Notes: generated from the sequence alone by a model not told the origin. Shown: positions 24,811-32,798, numbered from the stretch's first letter. The stretch: DNA of 47,199 bases from Zoogloeaceae bacterium (GCA_031287525.1 JAITSU010000104.1:1-47199); one strand, 5' to 3'. Numbers and translations: made by a program.

Positions 24811-25830
24811 TCAGGTTTGCGAACTCAAAGCGCCGGAGAGCAGGCGGGCGGTGATGTCGACGATGGGAATCACCCGTTCATACGCCATGCGGGTGGGACC
24901 GATGACGCCCAGGGAACCGACGATGCGACCATCGACTTCGTAGGGGGCGGTGACGACGCTGCATCCGTCGAGCGAGGCGATGCCCGATTCCCCGCCGATA
25001 AAAATCTGCACGCCTTCGGCGCGGTAGGAGTGTTCGAGCAGACCCATAAGGCCGGAGCGTTGCTCAAAAAGATCGAACAACTCGCGTAAGCGTTTCATGT
25101 TGGAAGCAAGGTCTTCCGCGTCGAGCAGATTTTTTTCGCCGGAGATGACGCAGGGTTGTTCGTGCGCGAGCGCCTCGCCGCTGACTTCCAGCGCCGCCGT
25201 CATCAGTGTGTGCAGCTCGCTGCGGAGTTGCTGGACTTCCGCGTGTACCCGATTGCGGATTTGTTCCAGGTCAAGACCGGAAAAATTCTGGTTCAGGTAA
25301 TTGGCGGCTTCGACGAGTTCGGAAGCGGCGTAACGCTGTCCGGTAAACAGGATGCGATTTTGCACGTCGCCATCGCGGGTAATCAGGATGAGCAGGATGC
25401 GCGTGTCGGAGAGGGGGAGAAATTCTATCTGGCGAATTCGCGGCGCGGCGCGTTTGGGCGTGGCGACGATGCCCGCGAAATGTGTGAGTTGCGAGAGCAA
25501 CTGCGAGGCGCTGGCAATCAGGTATTGCGGTTGATTGGGGCGCAGGGAGTCACCGATTTCGGCGATTTCCGCGTCTTCCAGCGGACGCATGGTGAGCAGG
25601 GAATCGACGAACAAACGATAACCCAGTGTTGTGGGTACACGCCCCGCCGAGGTGTGCGGACTGGCGACGAAACCCGCTTCTTCCAAATCTGCCATCACGT
25701 TGCGGATGGTGGCGGGCGAGAGTTCGATGCCGGAAAATTTTGACAACGCGCGGGAGCCTATCGGCGCGCCATCAGCGATGTAGTGCTCAATCAGGGCTTT
25801 CAGGAGCGTGCGGGAGCGGTCGTCTAGCAT
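24811..25830 (-). CDS. hrcA: Heat-inducible transcription repressor HrcA
   Basis: HrcA represses chaperone genes by binding CIRCE elements and is relieved when GroEL becomes busy. The 339-residue product has the N-terminal winged helix (RSRTLLKALIEHYIADGAPI, GSRALSKFSGIELSPATIRN, VMADLEEAGFVASPHTSAGR) and the C-terminal GAF-like region with GGESGIASLDGCSVVTAPYE and GSLGVIGPTRMAYERVIPIV. It is followed without spacing by hemH. No canonical CIRCE (TTAGCACTC-N9-GAGTGCTAA) is visible upstream; a GC-rich inverted repeat at 25854-25877 is. Confidence 0.95.
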   Translation of the reverse strand: MLDDRSRTLLKALIEHYIADGAPIGSRALSKFSGIELSPATIRNVMADLEEAGFVASPHTSAGRVPTTLGYRLFVDSLLTMRPLEDAEIAEIGDSLRPNQPQYLIASASQLLSQLTHFAGIVATPKRAAPRIRQIEFLPLSDTRILLILITRDGDVQNRILFTGQRYAASELVEAANYLNQNFSGLDLEQIRNRVHAEVQQLRSELHTLMTAALEVSGEALAHEQPCVISGEKNLLDAEDLASNMKRLRELFDLFEQRSGLMGLLEHSYRAEGVQIFIGGESGIASLDGCSVVTAPYEVDGRIVGSLGVIGPTRMAYERVIPIVDITARLLSGALSSQT

Positions 25831-25853
25831 GTGGGGGATTGTAAATCAGAATC

Positions 25854-25877
25854 GCGCGCTGGATGGATTTAGCGCGC
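25854..25877 (-). promoter_or_regulatory. Inverted repeat upstream of hrcA
   Basis: GCGCGCT and AGCGCGC arms are separated by ten bases, 24 bp before the hrcA start. The geometry recalls CIRCE (9-9-9) but the sequence does not match it. It could be an operator or chance GC-rich symmetry. Confidence 0.3.
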
Positions 25878-26050
25878 CAAAACATCTTCGTCAGGCGAAA
25901 ATGCGCGATGCCATACAGATAATCCAGAAGCATAATACGGGACGATGGCGGTCAGTTGCATTTTCTGCTAGGCATATGATTTTGACTTTGTTATGATTAT
26001 TTCCCTATCGCTTTGATAGCCGCGACTAATTAAACGAAAGAGGAAATCCC

Positions 26051-26635
26051 ATGACTACACCAAAATCCGAAAAGCTCATTGCTGCCAACAGGGCCAATGC
26101 AGAAGCCATGCTGGCGCTGACCCGCAAGACGGTGGATAGCATCGAACGGCTCGCCAATCTGAATTTCAGCACCTTCCGGGAAAATCTCCAAACGGGTGCC
26201 AAGGGTAGCAGCGCCTTGGCGGGCGCCAAAGACCCCAAGCAGTTGCTTGCCCTTCAAACCACGCTGGCTGAGCCTACGCTGGAGAATGTGCGTTCCTATT
26301 ATCACAATCTGTATGAACTGATGCTGAACATGCAGAAGGACATCACGAATGTGATGGAATCCCATTACAAGTCCCTTTCCGAAGAGGCGGAAAACGTGAT
26401 CGAAGAAACCAAGAGCCAGTTGCCTGCGGGCGGCGATATTTTTGCCACTGCCATGAAATCCGTGCTGCAATCCAACTCTGAAGCTTTCGAGCGCATGAAC
26501 TTCATGGCCCAACAAATCGCCCAGATTACCGACAGCAATATCAAGGCGTTCTCCCACATTGGCGCTTCCGGTCCCGCGCCTGCCGCGCCCAAGGCCGCCG
26601 GCAGCGCGACCAAGAAAGCGGCTTCCAAGGCGTAA
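26051..26635 (+). CDS. Phasin family protein
   Basis: Phasins coat polyhydroxyalkanoate granules and control their number and size. The 194-residue, largely helical protein fits the family: a start region with LIAANRANAEAMLALTRKTV and LANLNFSTFREN, a middle LLALQTTLAEPTLENVRSYY, and a final Ala/Lys/Pro-rich tail (PAPAAPKAAGSATKKAASKA) like many betaproteobacterial phasins. A strong AGAGGAAA ribosome site lies eight bases upstream. It is monocistronic, with a terminator directly downstream. No PHA synthase is in the window. Confidence 0.93.
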   Translation: MTTPKSEKLIAANRANAEAMLALTRKTVDSIERLANLNFSTFRENLQTGAKGSSALAGAKDPKQLLALQTTLAEPTLENVRSYYHNLYELMLNMQKDITNVMESHYKSLSEEAENVIEETKSQLPAGGDIFATAMKSVLQSNSEAFERMNFMAQQIAQITDSNIKAFSHIGASGPAPAAPKAAGSATKKAASKA

Positions 26636-26656
26636 TTTTTCAGGCAGCAGCTTGGG

Positions 26657-26689
26657 AAAAAGGCGGCGTGAAAACGTCGCCTTTTTTTA
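26657..26689 (+). terminator. Rho-independent terminator of the phasin gene
   Basis: The stem GGCGGCG / CGTCGCC, with one G-T pair and a TGAAAA loop, is flanked by an A-tract and followed by seven T residues. It may also stop tRNA transcripts arriving from the other side. Confidence 0.85.
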
Positions 26690-26818
26690 TAGGCGGCGTG
26701 TGCGTATTGCGGCGATTGTAGAACCCGCACAATCCGGTAAGTGAGCAGCAGACAGCGCCAAGCGTCAGACGCGCTCCGCCACTTCCACGAGCGCGCGGGA
26801 AAGGGGAAACCAGGGTTT

Positions 26819-26903
26819 TGGTACCCGGAGCGGGAATCGAACCCGCACGCCTTTCGGCTCCGGATTTTAAGTCCGGTATGTCTACCAATTCCATCATCCG
26901 GGC
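26819..26903 (-). tRNA. tRNA-Leu (anticodon TAA)
   Basis: The 85-nt gene folds as a class II tRNA: acceptor GCCCGGA / TCCGGGT, D-loop ATTGGTAGACA, anticodon arm CCGGACTTAAAATCCGG with loop anticodon TAA, a variable stem, T-arm GCGGGTTCGATTCCCGC and an encoded CCA. Confidence 0.97.
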
Positions 26904-26951
26904 AGGGGATGTAAAAAGAGGAAAGCACCCTGCTTTCCTCTTTCAAAAACC

Positions 26952-27027
26952 TGGAGCGGCAGAAGAGTCTCGAACTCTCGACCTCAACCTTGGCAAGGTT
27001 GCGCTCTACCAACTGAGCTACTGCCGC
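26952..27027 (-). tRNA. tRNA-Gly (anticodon GCC), copy 1
   Basis: 76 nt with acceptor GCGGCAG / CTGCCGC, D-loop AGCTCAGTTGGTAGAGC, anticodon loop TTGCCAA, T-arm and encoded CCA. It is identical to the copy at 27157-27232. Confidence 0.97.
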
Positions 27028-27052
27028 GTCAGGCGTAATCAGACAAACAACC

Positions 27053-27126
27053 TGGAGGCGCGAGCCGGAGTCGAACCGACCTACACGGATTTGCAATCCG
27101 GTGCATAACCGCTTTGCTATCGCGCC
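27053..27126 (-). tRNA. tRNA-Cys (anticodon GCA)
   Basis: 74 nt with acceptor GGCGCGA / TCGCGCC, anticodon arm GGATTGCAAATCC carrying GCA, T-loop GGTTCGACTCC and encoded CCA. It lies between the two tRNA-Gly genes. Confidence 0.97.
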
Positions 27127-27156
27127 GGAGTTTTTTGCAAAACGACCGGAAATTTC

Positions 27157-27232
27157 TGGAGCGGCAGAAGAGTCTCGAACTCTCGACCTCAACCTTGGCA
27201 AGGTTGCGCTCTACCAACTGAGCTACTGCCGC
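27157..27232 (-). tRNA. tRNA-Gly (anticodon GCC), copy 2
   Basis: The second identical tRNA-Gly gene in the array. It is the first one behind its own near-consensus promoter at 27245-27272. Confidence 0.97.
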
Positions 27233-27244
27233 AACGAAGCGCGC

Positions 27245-27272
27245 ATTATAGGGAACGACCTTCAAAAGTCAA
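27245..27272 (-). promoter_or_regulatory. Promoter of the Gly-Cys-Gly-Leu tRNA operon
   Basis: On the minus strand TTGACT (27272-27267), a 16-bp spacer and TATAAT (27250-27245) are followed by a GC-rich discriminator GCGCGC, the usual mark of stringently controlled stable-RNA promoters. Confidence 0.85.
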
Positions 27273-27361
27273 CTTCCAGAGGCGCGCGGTGCTATTTTCG
27301 AGCGGTTTCAGCAGATGAACGGATCTCCCCGACCGGGGGAAACACAAAGGGGAAAAGGTGT

Positions 27362-27438
27362 TGGCGGAGTGGACGGGACTCGAACCCGCGACCCCCGGCG
27401 TGACAGGCCGGTATTCTAACCAACTGAACTACCACTCC
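27362..27438 (-). tRNA. tRNA-Asp (anticodon GTC)
   Basis: 77 nt with acceptor GGAGTGG / CCACTCC, anticodon arm CCGGCCTGTCACGCCGG carrying GTC, T-arm GCGGGTTCGAGTCCCGT and encoded CCA. Confidence 0.97.
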
Positions 27439-27472
27439 ACATACAAGATGATACTACCAGCGTGTCAATCGC

Positions 27473-27548
27473 TGGCGTCCCCACGGGGATTCGAACCCCG
27501 GTTATCGCCGTGAAAGGGCGGTGTCCTAGGCCTCTAGACGATGGGGAC
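27473..27548 (-). tRNA. tRNA-Glu (anticodon TTC)
   Basis: 76 nt with acceptor GTCCCCA / TGGGGAC, anticodon arm CCGCCCTTTCACGGCGG-like stem with TTC, T-arm CGGGGTTCGAATCCCCG and encoded CCA. Confidence 0.97.
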
Positions 27549-27571
27549 CCTAGTCCAACTTCTCTTGCGCC

Positions 27572-27647
<76 letters not shown>

Positions 27648-27665
27648 GCCGCAAAAGAAGGGCGC

Positions 27666-27694
27666 ATTATAGAGATCGCCCTTGGGCTTGTAAA
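27666..27694 (-). promoter_or_regulatory. Promoter of the Ala-Glu-Asp tRNA operon
   Basis: TTTACA (27694-27689), a 17-bp spacer and TATAAT (27671-27666) are followed by the GC-rich discriminator GCGCCC, about 19 bp before tRNA-Ala. Confidence 0.85.
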
Positions 27695-27712
27695 CCCCGG
27701 TTTTGCACAATT

Positions 27713-27764
27713 CAAAAAAAACCGGCTTCCCGGTGTCAAAAAGACGGGGAAAGCCGGGGTTGAT
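27713..27764 (-). terminator. Terminator downstream of flagellin
   Basis: On the minus strand a GC-rich imperfect stem (CCCCGGCTTTCCCC pairing with GGGAAGCCGG) is followed by eight T residues just after the flagellin stop. It also insulates the tRNA promoter immediately beyond. Confidence 0.7.
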
Positions 27765-27776
27765 TTGTGAATGGCA

Positions 27777-28598
27777 TCATCGCAACAGCGTGAGCACATT
27801 CTGCGGGAGCGAATTTGCCTGCGCCAGCATGGCGACACCGGCTTGTTGCAGGATTTGCGCCCGCGACAGCTTCGCCGTTTCGGAGGCGTAGTCGGCGTCC
27901 ATGATCCGGCTTCTGGCGGCTTCGGTACTTTCCTGCGCGGAGGATAGCTGCACCAGCACACCTTCCATACGGTTCTGAATAGCGCCCAGGTCGGCGCGGT
28001 AGCGGTTGACCTGATCAATGGAAATATCCAGCAAAGCCATTTCAGAGATTGCCGCGTCACCAGTGGAATCCGTGAGCGAGCCAAAAGTATGGCTAATCTC
28101 GGAGATATTGATGGTGATTCGTGAGTCGGCCGCAACCGTTGTGGCGCCAATCTGGAAAGCGACGCCTCCCGACCAGCTACCATCCAGAAGGTGCTGACCA
28201 TTGAAGGTGGTGGCGGTCACCACGCGATCAATTTCGCTGGCCAGTTGTTGATATTCCGCGTTCAGCGCGTCACGGTTGGTGGTGTCATATTGCCCGGAAG
28301 CCGCTTGCACTGCCAGTTCGCGCATCCGTTGCAGGTGAGTGGTGATGGCGTTGAAACCCGCTTCCGCCACTTGCGCGGCGGAAATGCCGTCGTTGGCGTT
28401 CCGCATGGCGACCACCATGCCGCGCGATTGCGCGTCCATATTGGAGGCAATCGCCAGACCAGCGGCATCGTCCTTGGCGCTGTTCACCCGCAGACCGGAG
28501 GACAGGCGTTGTAGAGCCTGGTTCAAGGAACCTTGCGAGGTGTTGAGATTTCGTTGCGCGTTCAGGGACGGAATGTTGGTGTTGATAATTTGAGGCAT
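27777..28598 (-). CDS. fliC: Flagellin, short form
   Basis: This is the structural subunit of the flagellar filament. The 273-residue protein has the conserved N-terminal D0/D1 helices (PQIINTNIPSLNAQRNLNTS, LNQALQRLSSGLRVNSAKDD, AAGLAIASNMDAQSRGM) and C-terminal D1/D0 (RSRIMDADYASETAKLSRAQ, ILQQAGVAMLAQANSLPQNV). The variable outer region is very small. The ATG at 28598 was chosen because AGAGGAGAA lies directly upstream; the frame is open to 28682. It is monocistronic and divergent from the TPR/O-GlcNAc-transferase-like gene, which suggests the filament may be glycosylated. Confidence 0.95.
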   Translation of the reverse strand: MPQIINTNIPSLNAQRNLNTSQGSLNQALQRLSSGLRVNSAKDDAAGLAIASNMDAQSRGMVVAMRNANDGISAAQVAEAGFNAITTHLQRMRELAVQAASGQYDTTNRDALNAEYQQLASEIDRVVTATTFNGQHLLDGSWSGGVAFQIGATTVAADSRITINISEISHTFGSLTDSTGDAAISEMALLDISIDQVNRYRADLGAIQNRMEGVLVQLSSAQESTEAARSRIMDADYASETAKLSRAQILQQAGVAMLAQANSLPQNVLTLLR

Positions 28599-28650
28599 TT
28601 TGTTCTCCTCTGGAGAAAATAAAATCAGTGCAAACCGTCGGGAAGGAAGA

Positions 28651-28693
28651 CCCCGGCAGCTATCTGACGAGGATTTAAGCATCAGGTGTGCCA
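28651..28693 (-). promoter_or_regulatory. Candidate flagellin promoter region (sigma-28 or sigma-54 like)
   Basis: On the minus strand TAAA (28677-28674) is followed after 16 bases by GCCG, close to the sigma-28 pattern TAAA-N15-GCCGATAA. Overlapping it, TGGCAC (28693-28688) followed by TGCT resembles a sigma-54 site but with one extra base. Both are imperfect. Confidence 0.35.
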
Positions 28694-28854
28694 GGTCTGT
28701 TTTCCCTTATGAATCAAGGGGGGAAGTCATGCAGAGGGGGCGGCGAGTGGCAAAAGGGAGAGGCAAATCCTGCCGCTTCCATCCGATGCGGGCGCAATTT
28801 CTTCCATTGGAGAAAAGCGGATAAACTGGATAACCTTGTCTGGGAGAAAAATGC

Positions 28855-31245
28855 ATGTCCGAAAAATTGAAACGCCTGCTCGACAAGGGCAGGAAGGCTT
28901 TGGCGCAAAAACAATATGAAGCGGCGGGCGCGTTGTTTGAGGAAGCGGTGACGCTGGATGCCAGGGCGCATGCGGGCTGGTTTGGATTGGGCGAAGTGGC
29001 GCTGGCAGTGGGGCAGCAGGATACGGCGGCGCAATTTCTGGAAGAGGCGGTGAAATTGCAGCCGGATGCCGTGCAATACCTGCAACGTCTGGGCGAGCTT
29101 TACAGACGTGTCGGTCGTTCCGAATCCGGGGTGGAAGTCCTGTTGGCGGCGCGCCGCAAGGCGCCGAAGGATGCGGGCGTGCTGGCGAGTTTGAGCGGCG
29201 CTTACGTGGCGGCAGGCAACTGGTACAAGGCAAAAGAGGTTTTGCAGGAACTCGTGCGTTTGCCCAAACCCAAGGCGGCGCATTTTTGCCTGTTGGGGCT
29301 GGCGGCGCAGGGCATTGGCGAACTGGATGAAGCCATGAAGGCATTGACACGCGCCACACGCATGGAACCGCGCTATCCCGACGCCTGGCTTTCTCTGGGA
29401 CATTTGCGTCTTGAGAAAAAACATCTGCCAGAAGCGGAAGAATGCCTGGAGCAACTGTTCAAGCTGGCGCCGCAGCAAATGTCTACCCTGCAATTGGCGG
29501 GCGAACTGGCGATGCAAAAGGAAAATTTCGATGACGCGGCAAATTTTTTCCGGGCAGCCATTGCCCAAGCGGAAGATTCTGCCGCTTTGCAGGGCAGGCT
29601 GGTATTGGCGCTGGTATTGACCGGCGATGCGTTAGGCTCGGTGGATGCCATAACCAGGGCACATGAATTGGGGGTTCCTGAAGCCTGGATTCTGGAACAA
29701 CTGGGCACAGTCTTCGCCAAGCGTCGCAATCTGGATGCCGCCCAGGAAAATCTGGAGATGAGTCTGGAGCGTAATCCAGACAATCTTAACGTCATGAATA
29801 CCCTGTTCGTGGTTTACTCCAAACAAGGCAAGAGTGGTCAGGCGCGCCAGATGGCGGACAAAATTCTGGAGAAGGATCCCAACCATATCAACGCCTTGGT
29901 CAACCTGGGGTCTTGGTATAGCGATCAGGCTCGAATGGAAGAAGCCATCACCGCCTATCGGCGTGTGCTGGAACTCAATCCACGGATGGTTTCGGCGTAT
30001 ACGAATTGTCTGTGGTCGCTGGTGCATTCTTCCGAACACGTCGCTGCCGACATTCTGGAAGCCGCCCGTGCCTACGACCTCAACATTTGCCAGCCATTTC
30101 GACGTTCGCGTGATTTTTCCGATCGAAATACCGACCCGGAGCGCAGACTCAAAATTGGCTGGCTGACGTCCGACATGCGTAGACACCCTGTCGCCGCGTT
30201 CGTGGTGCCTTTTCTGCCATATTTCGACCGCAAGCAGGTGGAACTCTTTTTCTACCAGCACACCATTACGGAAGATGAAGTGACTGCCCTGGCGAAAGCT
30301 CAGGCCGACAAGTGGCGGGAAGTGCAGGGTTTGGGGGATGACGCGCTGGCGGATCTGATTCTTGCCGATGAAATTGATATTCTCGTGGATCTGAATGGCA
30401 ACACGGGAGGGCATCGTCTGCCAGCGCTGGCGCGTAAACCCGCGCCAATACAAGTGACCTGGCTGGGCTTTCCCGGCACCAGCGGCATGTCCACGATGGA
30501 TTACATTTTCATTCCCCCTGACCCGCTGCTGGAAAAAGGGGAATGGTGTATTGAGCAACCCTGGTCGCTGCCCGATTGCTATGGGGTACGCACGGGCATC
30601 ACGAATGTTCCTGTCCAGCCCGGTCTGCCCAGTGAGCGTTTGGGGCATCCCTTTACCTTTGCCTGCCTCAACAATTTCCGAAAGGCGAGCCAGTTGGCGA
30701 TTCGCCTGTGGAGCCGGATTCTGCTGCAAGTACCGGAATCCCGTCTGGTTTTGGTGGGGATTGGCGGCAAGGACGAGGCTTTCAAAGACTATGTTGAGGA
30801 TCAATTTGCGCGACACGGCATTACCCCGGAGCGACTGGACATCAAGGGCATGATGCCGCTCATAGGCTACTTCGATTGTTATAACGAGGTCGATTTGTGT
30901 CTCGACCCCTTCCCCTTCAATGGGGGGACTACGGGTTATGACAGCATCTGGATGGGCGTACCCTTCGTCACCTGGCCGGGCGATTCTCTGGTGTCGCGCA
31001 TGGGGCGGATTATCCTGAAAAACGTCGGGCTGGATGAATTGGTGGTGGACAGCGCCGATGCCTATGTAGAACTGGCGGTATCCTTGGCGAATGACCCCGA
31101 ACGCCTGAAAAAACTGCGCGCCAACCTGCGCGAACGGATGCAAGCCAGCCCCCTGATGGACGCTCCCCGCATGGCAAAAAGCCTGGAACAGGCATTTCGC
31201 GGCATGTGGCGGCGTTGGATAGAAAACAAGACGATAAGCGTTTGA
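28855..31245 (+). CDS. TPR protein with O-GlcNAc-transferase-like (GT41/SPINDLY) domain
   Basis: A 796-residue cytoplasmic protein. Residues 1 to about 420 are tetratricopeptide repeats (e.g. AGALFEEAVTLDARAHAGWF, NALVNLGSWYSDQARMEEAI). From about 425 to 785 there is a GT41 domain: RRLKIGWLTSDMRRHPVAAF, ILVDLNGNTGGHRLPALARK, PAPIQVTWLGFPGTSGMSTM, FACLNNFRKAS and LCLDPFPFNGGTTGYDSIWM, the latter typical of the nucleotide-sugar site. These enzymes add GlcNAc to Ser/Thr of proteins; bacterial homologues next to flagellin genes are implicated in flagellin O-glycosylation. The ATG at 28855 has GGGAG eight bases upstream. It is divergent from flagellin and followed by the tRNA-Val promoter. The acceptor is inferred from position only. 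Confidence 0.9.
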   Translation: MSEKLKRLLDKGRKALAQKQYEAAGALFEEAVTLDARAHAGWFGLGEVALAVGQQDTAAQFLEEAVKLQPDAVQYLQRLGELYRRVGRSESGVEVLLAARRKAPKDAGVLASLSGAYVAAGNWYKAKEVLQELVRLPKPKAAHFCLLGLAAQGIGELDEAMKALTRATRMEPRYPDAWLSLGHLRLEKKHLPEAEECLEQLFKLAPQQMSTLQLAGELAMQKENFDDAANFFRAAIAQAEDSAALQGRLVLALVLTGDALGSVDAITRAHELGVPEAWILEQLGTVFAKRRNLDAAQENLEMSLERNPDNLNVMNTLFVVYSKQGKSGQARQMADKILEKDPNHINALVNLGSWYSDQARMEEAITAYRRVLELNPRMVSAYTNCLWSLVHSSEHVAADILEAARAYDLNICQPFRRSRDFSDRNTDPERRLKIGWLTSDMRRHPVAAFVVPFLPYFDRKQVELFFYQHTITEDEVTALAKAQADKWREVQGLGDDALADLILADEIDILVDLNGNTGGHRLPALARKPAPIQVTWLGFPGTSGMSTMDYIFIPPDPLLEKGEWCIEQPWSLPDCYGVRTGITNVPVQPGLPSERLGHPFTFACLNNFRKASQLAIRLWSRILLQVPESRLVLVGIGGKDEAFKDYVEDQFARHGITPERLDIKGMMPLIGYFDCYNEVDLCLDPFPFNGGTTGYDSIWMGVPFVTWPGDSLVSRMGRIILKNVGLDELVVDSADAYVELAVSLANDPERLKKLRANLRERMQASPLMDAPRMAKSLEQAFRGMWRRWIENKTISV

Positions 31246-31271
31246 CTTGCGCCATCTGGCTATGGTTTAAT
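31242..31271 (+). promoter_or_regulatory. Promoter of tRNA-Val
   Basis: TTGACT (31242-31247), an 18-bp spacer and TTTAAT (31266-31271) are followed by the GC-rich discriminator GCGCGCC. The -35 box overlaps the stop codon of the glycosyltransferase gene. Confidence 0.8.
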
Positions 31272-31292
31272 GCGCGCCTTTCGAGGTATCGG

Positions 31293-31369
31293 GGGTGGTT
31301 AGCTCAGTTGGTATGAGCATTGCCTTCACACGGCAGGGGTCACTGGTTCGAGTCCAGTACCACCCACCA
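31293..31369 (+). tRNA. tRNA-Val (anticodon CAC)
   Basis: 77 nt with acceptor GGGTGGT / ACCACCC, D-arm AGCTCAGTTGGTATGAGC, anticodon arm TTGCCTTCACACGGCAG carrying CAC, T-arm CACTGGTTCGAGTCCAGT and encoded CCA. It has its own promoter and a terminator at 31461. Confidence 0.95.
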
Positions 31370-31383
31370 AACGCCGGAAATGG

Positions 31384-31417
31384 CGAAAAATACGGGATTT
31401 CGAAAAATACGGGATTT
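31384..31417. repeat. 17-bp exact tandem repeat downstream of tRNA-Val
   Basis: CGAAAAATACGGGATTT occurs twice directly adjacent (31384-31400 and 31401-31417), 14 bp after the tRNA. Confidence 0.9.
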
Positions 31418-31460
31418 CCTTCGGTATCTTGGAAAGAAAATATCCCAATGGATTACAAGA

Positions 31461-31482
31461 AGCCCCGCAAGGGGCTTTTTTG
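31461..31482 (+). terminator. Rho-independent terminator of tRNA-Val
   Basis: A strong hairpin AGCCCC-GCAA-GGGGCT is followed by a run of T residues. Confidence 0.9.
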
Positions 31483-31500
31483 TTGCCTGCTGCATTACAA

Positions 31501-31519
31501 ATGACATAAATTATGTCAT
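31501..31519. repeat. 19-bp perfect palindrome
   Basis: ATGACATAA and TTATGTCAT flank one central A. It does not match an FNR box. It could be an orphan operator; no adjacent promoter is evident. Confidence 0.6.
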
Positions 31520-31955
31520 TGAATTGAGAAATCAAAAGAAAAAAATCGCCTAAAAAATAGGCAAAAAAGGGGCGTTTACTCCAACCGTTAGAGAAAGTCC
31601 GGGTGTTACAGCGGACACCAGGACATGGGTAAATTTTCCGTTATGCCGTTGTATTCTATTTTTTGATGGTGGGAAAACCCAAATGTAGCGTGTGAAGGAT
31701 TCGCGTGATTCCCCCACCTTGTAGAACACGTCACCATTCTGCGGCGTCACGTTTTTTTAACCAGAAAAGGATGTTCGCTGAAAGGTTACGCGGGCAACGT
31801 ATGTGATGACAAGACAGGACTCGCCAAGCCTGAATGGTGTTGAGCGTTTCACAGCCCGCGAAGGAAATGAAGGCGTGAGTCAGCGGATTTCGGCAGGCAA
31901 CGTCGGTCTCAACAAGGCGGGAAAAGCGGAAAAATAGGCGAACATGGCGTAGCTT
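31520..31955. other. Intergenic stretch, possibly a decayed insertion
   Basis: Between the tRNA-Val terminator and the fnr stop there is AT-richer DNA with no gene I can defend. A 66-codon frame on the minus strand (31750-31550, GTG start, product beginning TPQNGDVFYKVGESRESF) ends in a small GCCTA/TAGGC hairpin with a T-run. It has no clear ribosome site and no recognised family, so it is noted but not called. Confidence 0.4.
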
Positions 31956-32717
31956 TCAATGGTTGCGTTTCGCCATGATTTGCTGCAAGCCGGGAATGTC
32001 GAGAATACGGATGTGTCGCTGTTGCACGGCGATCAAGCCTTCTTCCTGAAAGCGGGAAAAGGCGCGAGAAACGGTTTCCAGCTTCAAGCCCAGATAGCTG
32101 CCGATTTCCTCGCGCGTCATGCGTAGATTGAATTCGGCGGGCGAGAAACCGCGCGCGGTGAAGCGTTGCGAGAGATTCAAGAGGAAGGCGGCGATGCGCT
32201 CTTCGACGCACATCATGCCCAAAAGCGTCATCACGCCGTGGTCGCGCACGATTTCGCGGCTCATGATTTTGTGAAAGTGGCGCTGCAAGGTCTGGATTTC
32301 GCGCGACAGGCTTTCCAGGCGGAAGAAGGGAATATGGCAAACCTCGCTGTCTTCCAGCGCGACGGAGTTGCAGGTGTGGCGTTCCGTGCTGATGCCGTCC
32401 AGCCCCAAAAGTTCGCCCGCCATCTGAAAGCCCGTGACCTGATCGCGCCCGTCTTCGAGCAGCACGTCCGTTTTGAAAAAACCGGAGCGAATGGCGTAGA
32501 TGTATTCAAAGGGTTCGCCCACGCGATACAGGCAGTCGCCACGCTTGATGCGCTTTCTGACGCTGATGAGCGAATCCAGGCGCGTCATTTCGTCGTCGGA
32601 CAGTCCAAGCGGCAAACAAAGCTCGCGCAGATTGCAATTGGAACAGGCGGCCTTGATGACCGCAAACGGGGTTTCCTTGAAAGAAGTGTCTTTGGCTGCC
32701 TTACTTGGGGGGGGCAT
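31956..32717 (-). CDS. fnr: FNR/ANR-type oxygen-sensing transcription regulator (Crp/Fnr family)
   Basis: A 253-residue regulator that binds DNA when its [4Fe-4S] cluster is intact under low oxygen. Cluster ligands are visible: three N-terminal cysteines in CSNCNLRELC and a further cysteine in RHTCNSVALE. A cyclic-nucleotide-binding-like beta-roll (RIKRGDCLYRVGEPFEYIYA) and a C-terminal winged helix (MTREEIGSYLGLKLETVSRA FSRF, split here) with the E-x-x-S-R recognition motif of FNR follow. It is divergent from hemN, with an FNR box between the two genes, so it may regulate hemN and itself. Confidence 0.93.
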   Translation of the reverse strand: MPPPSKAAKDTSFKETPFAVIKAACSNCNLRELCLPLGLSDDEMTRLDSLISVRKRIKRGDCLYRVGEPFEYIYAIRSGFFKTDVLLEDGRDQVTGFQMAGELLGLDGISTERHTCNSVALEDSEVCHIPFFRLESLSREIQTLQRHFHKIMSREIVRDHGVMTLLGMMCVEERIAAFLLNLSQRFTARGFSPAEFNLRMTREEIGSYLGLKLETVSRAFSRFQEEGLIAVQQRHIRILDIPGLQQIMAKRNH

Positions 32718-32756
32718 GCAGATTCCTTGTCTCTGATGTTCTGTTGTTGTAATGGG

Positions 32757-32770
32757 TTGACTCAGGTCAA
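32757..32770 (+). promoter_or_regulatory. FNR/ANR box in the fnr-hemN divergent promoter region
   Basis: TTGAC-TCAG-GTCAA is a perfect dyad matching the FNR/ANR consensus TTGAT-N4-ATCAA with the common C/G variant. Its centre at 32763.5 lies 41.5 bp before the start site predicted from the -10 box at 32793, the class II activator position. Confidence 0.8.
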
Positions 32771-32792
32771 ACGACAGTCAGTAACTTGCCAA

Positions 32793-32798
32793 CATAAT
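32793..32798 (+). promoter_or_regulatory. -10 box of the hemN promoter
   Basis: CATAAT lies 28 bp upstream of the hemN ATG. No good -35 box is present; the FNR dyad occupies that position, as expected for an FNR-activated promoter. The predicted start of transcription is near 32805. Confidence 0.6.

Noticed and set aside
24811-26050. CIRCE element near hrcA
   Set aside because: No TTAGCACTC/GAGTGCTAA dyad is visible in or upstream of hrcA; only a GC-rich inverted repeat.
31550-31750. 66-codon minus-strand frame downstream of tRNA-Val
   Set aside because: GTG start without ribosome site and no recognised family; kept only as a remark in the gap description.
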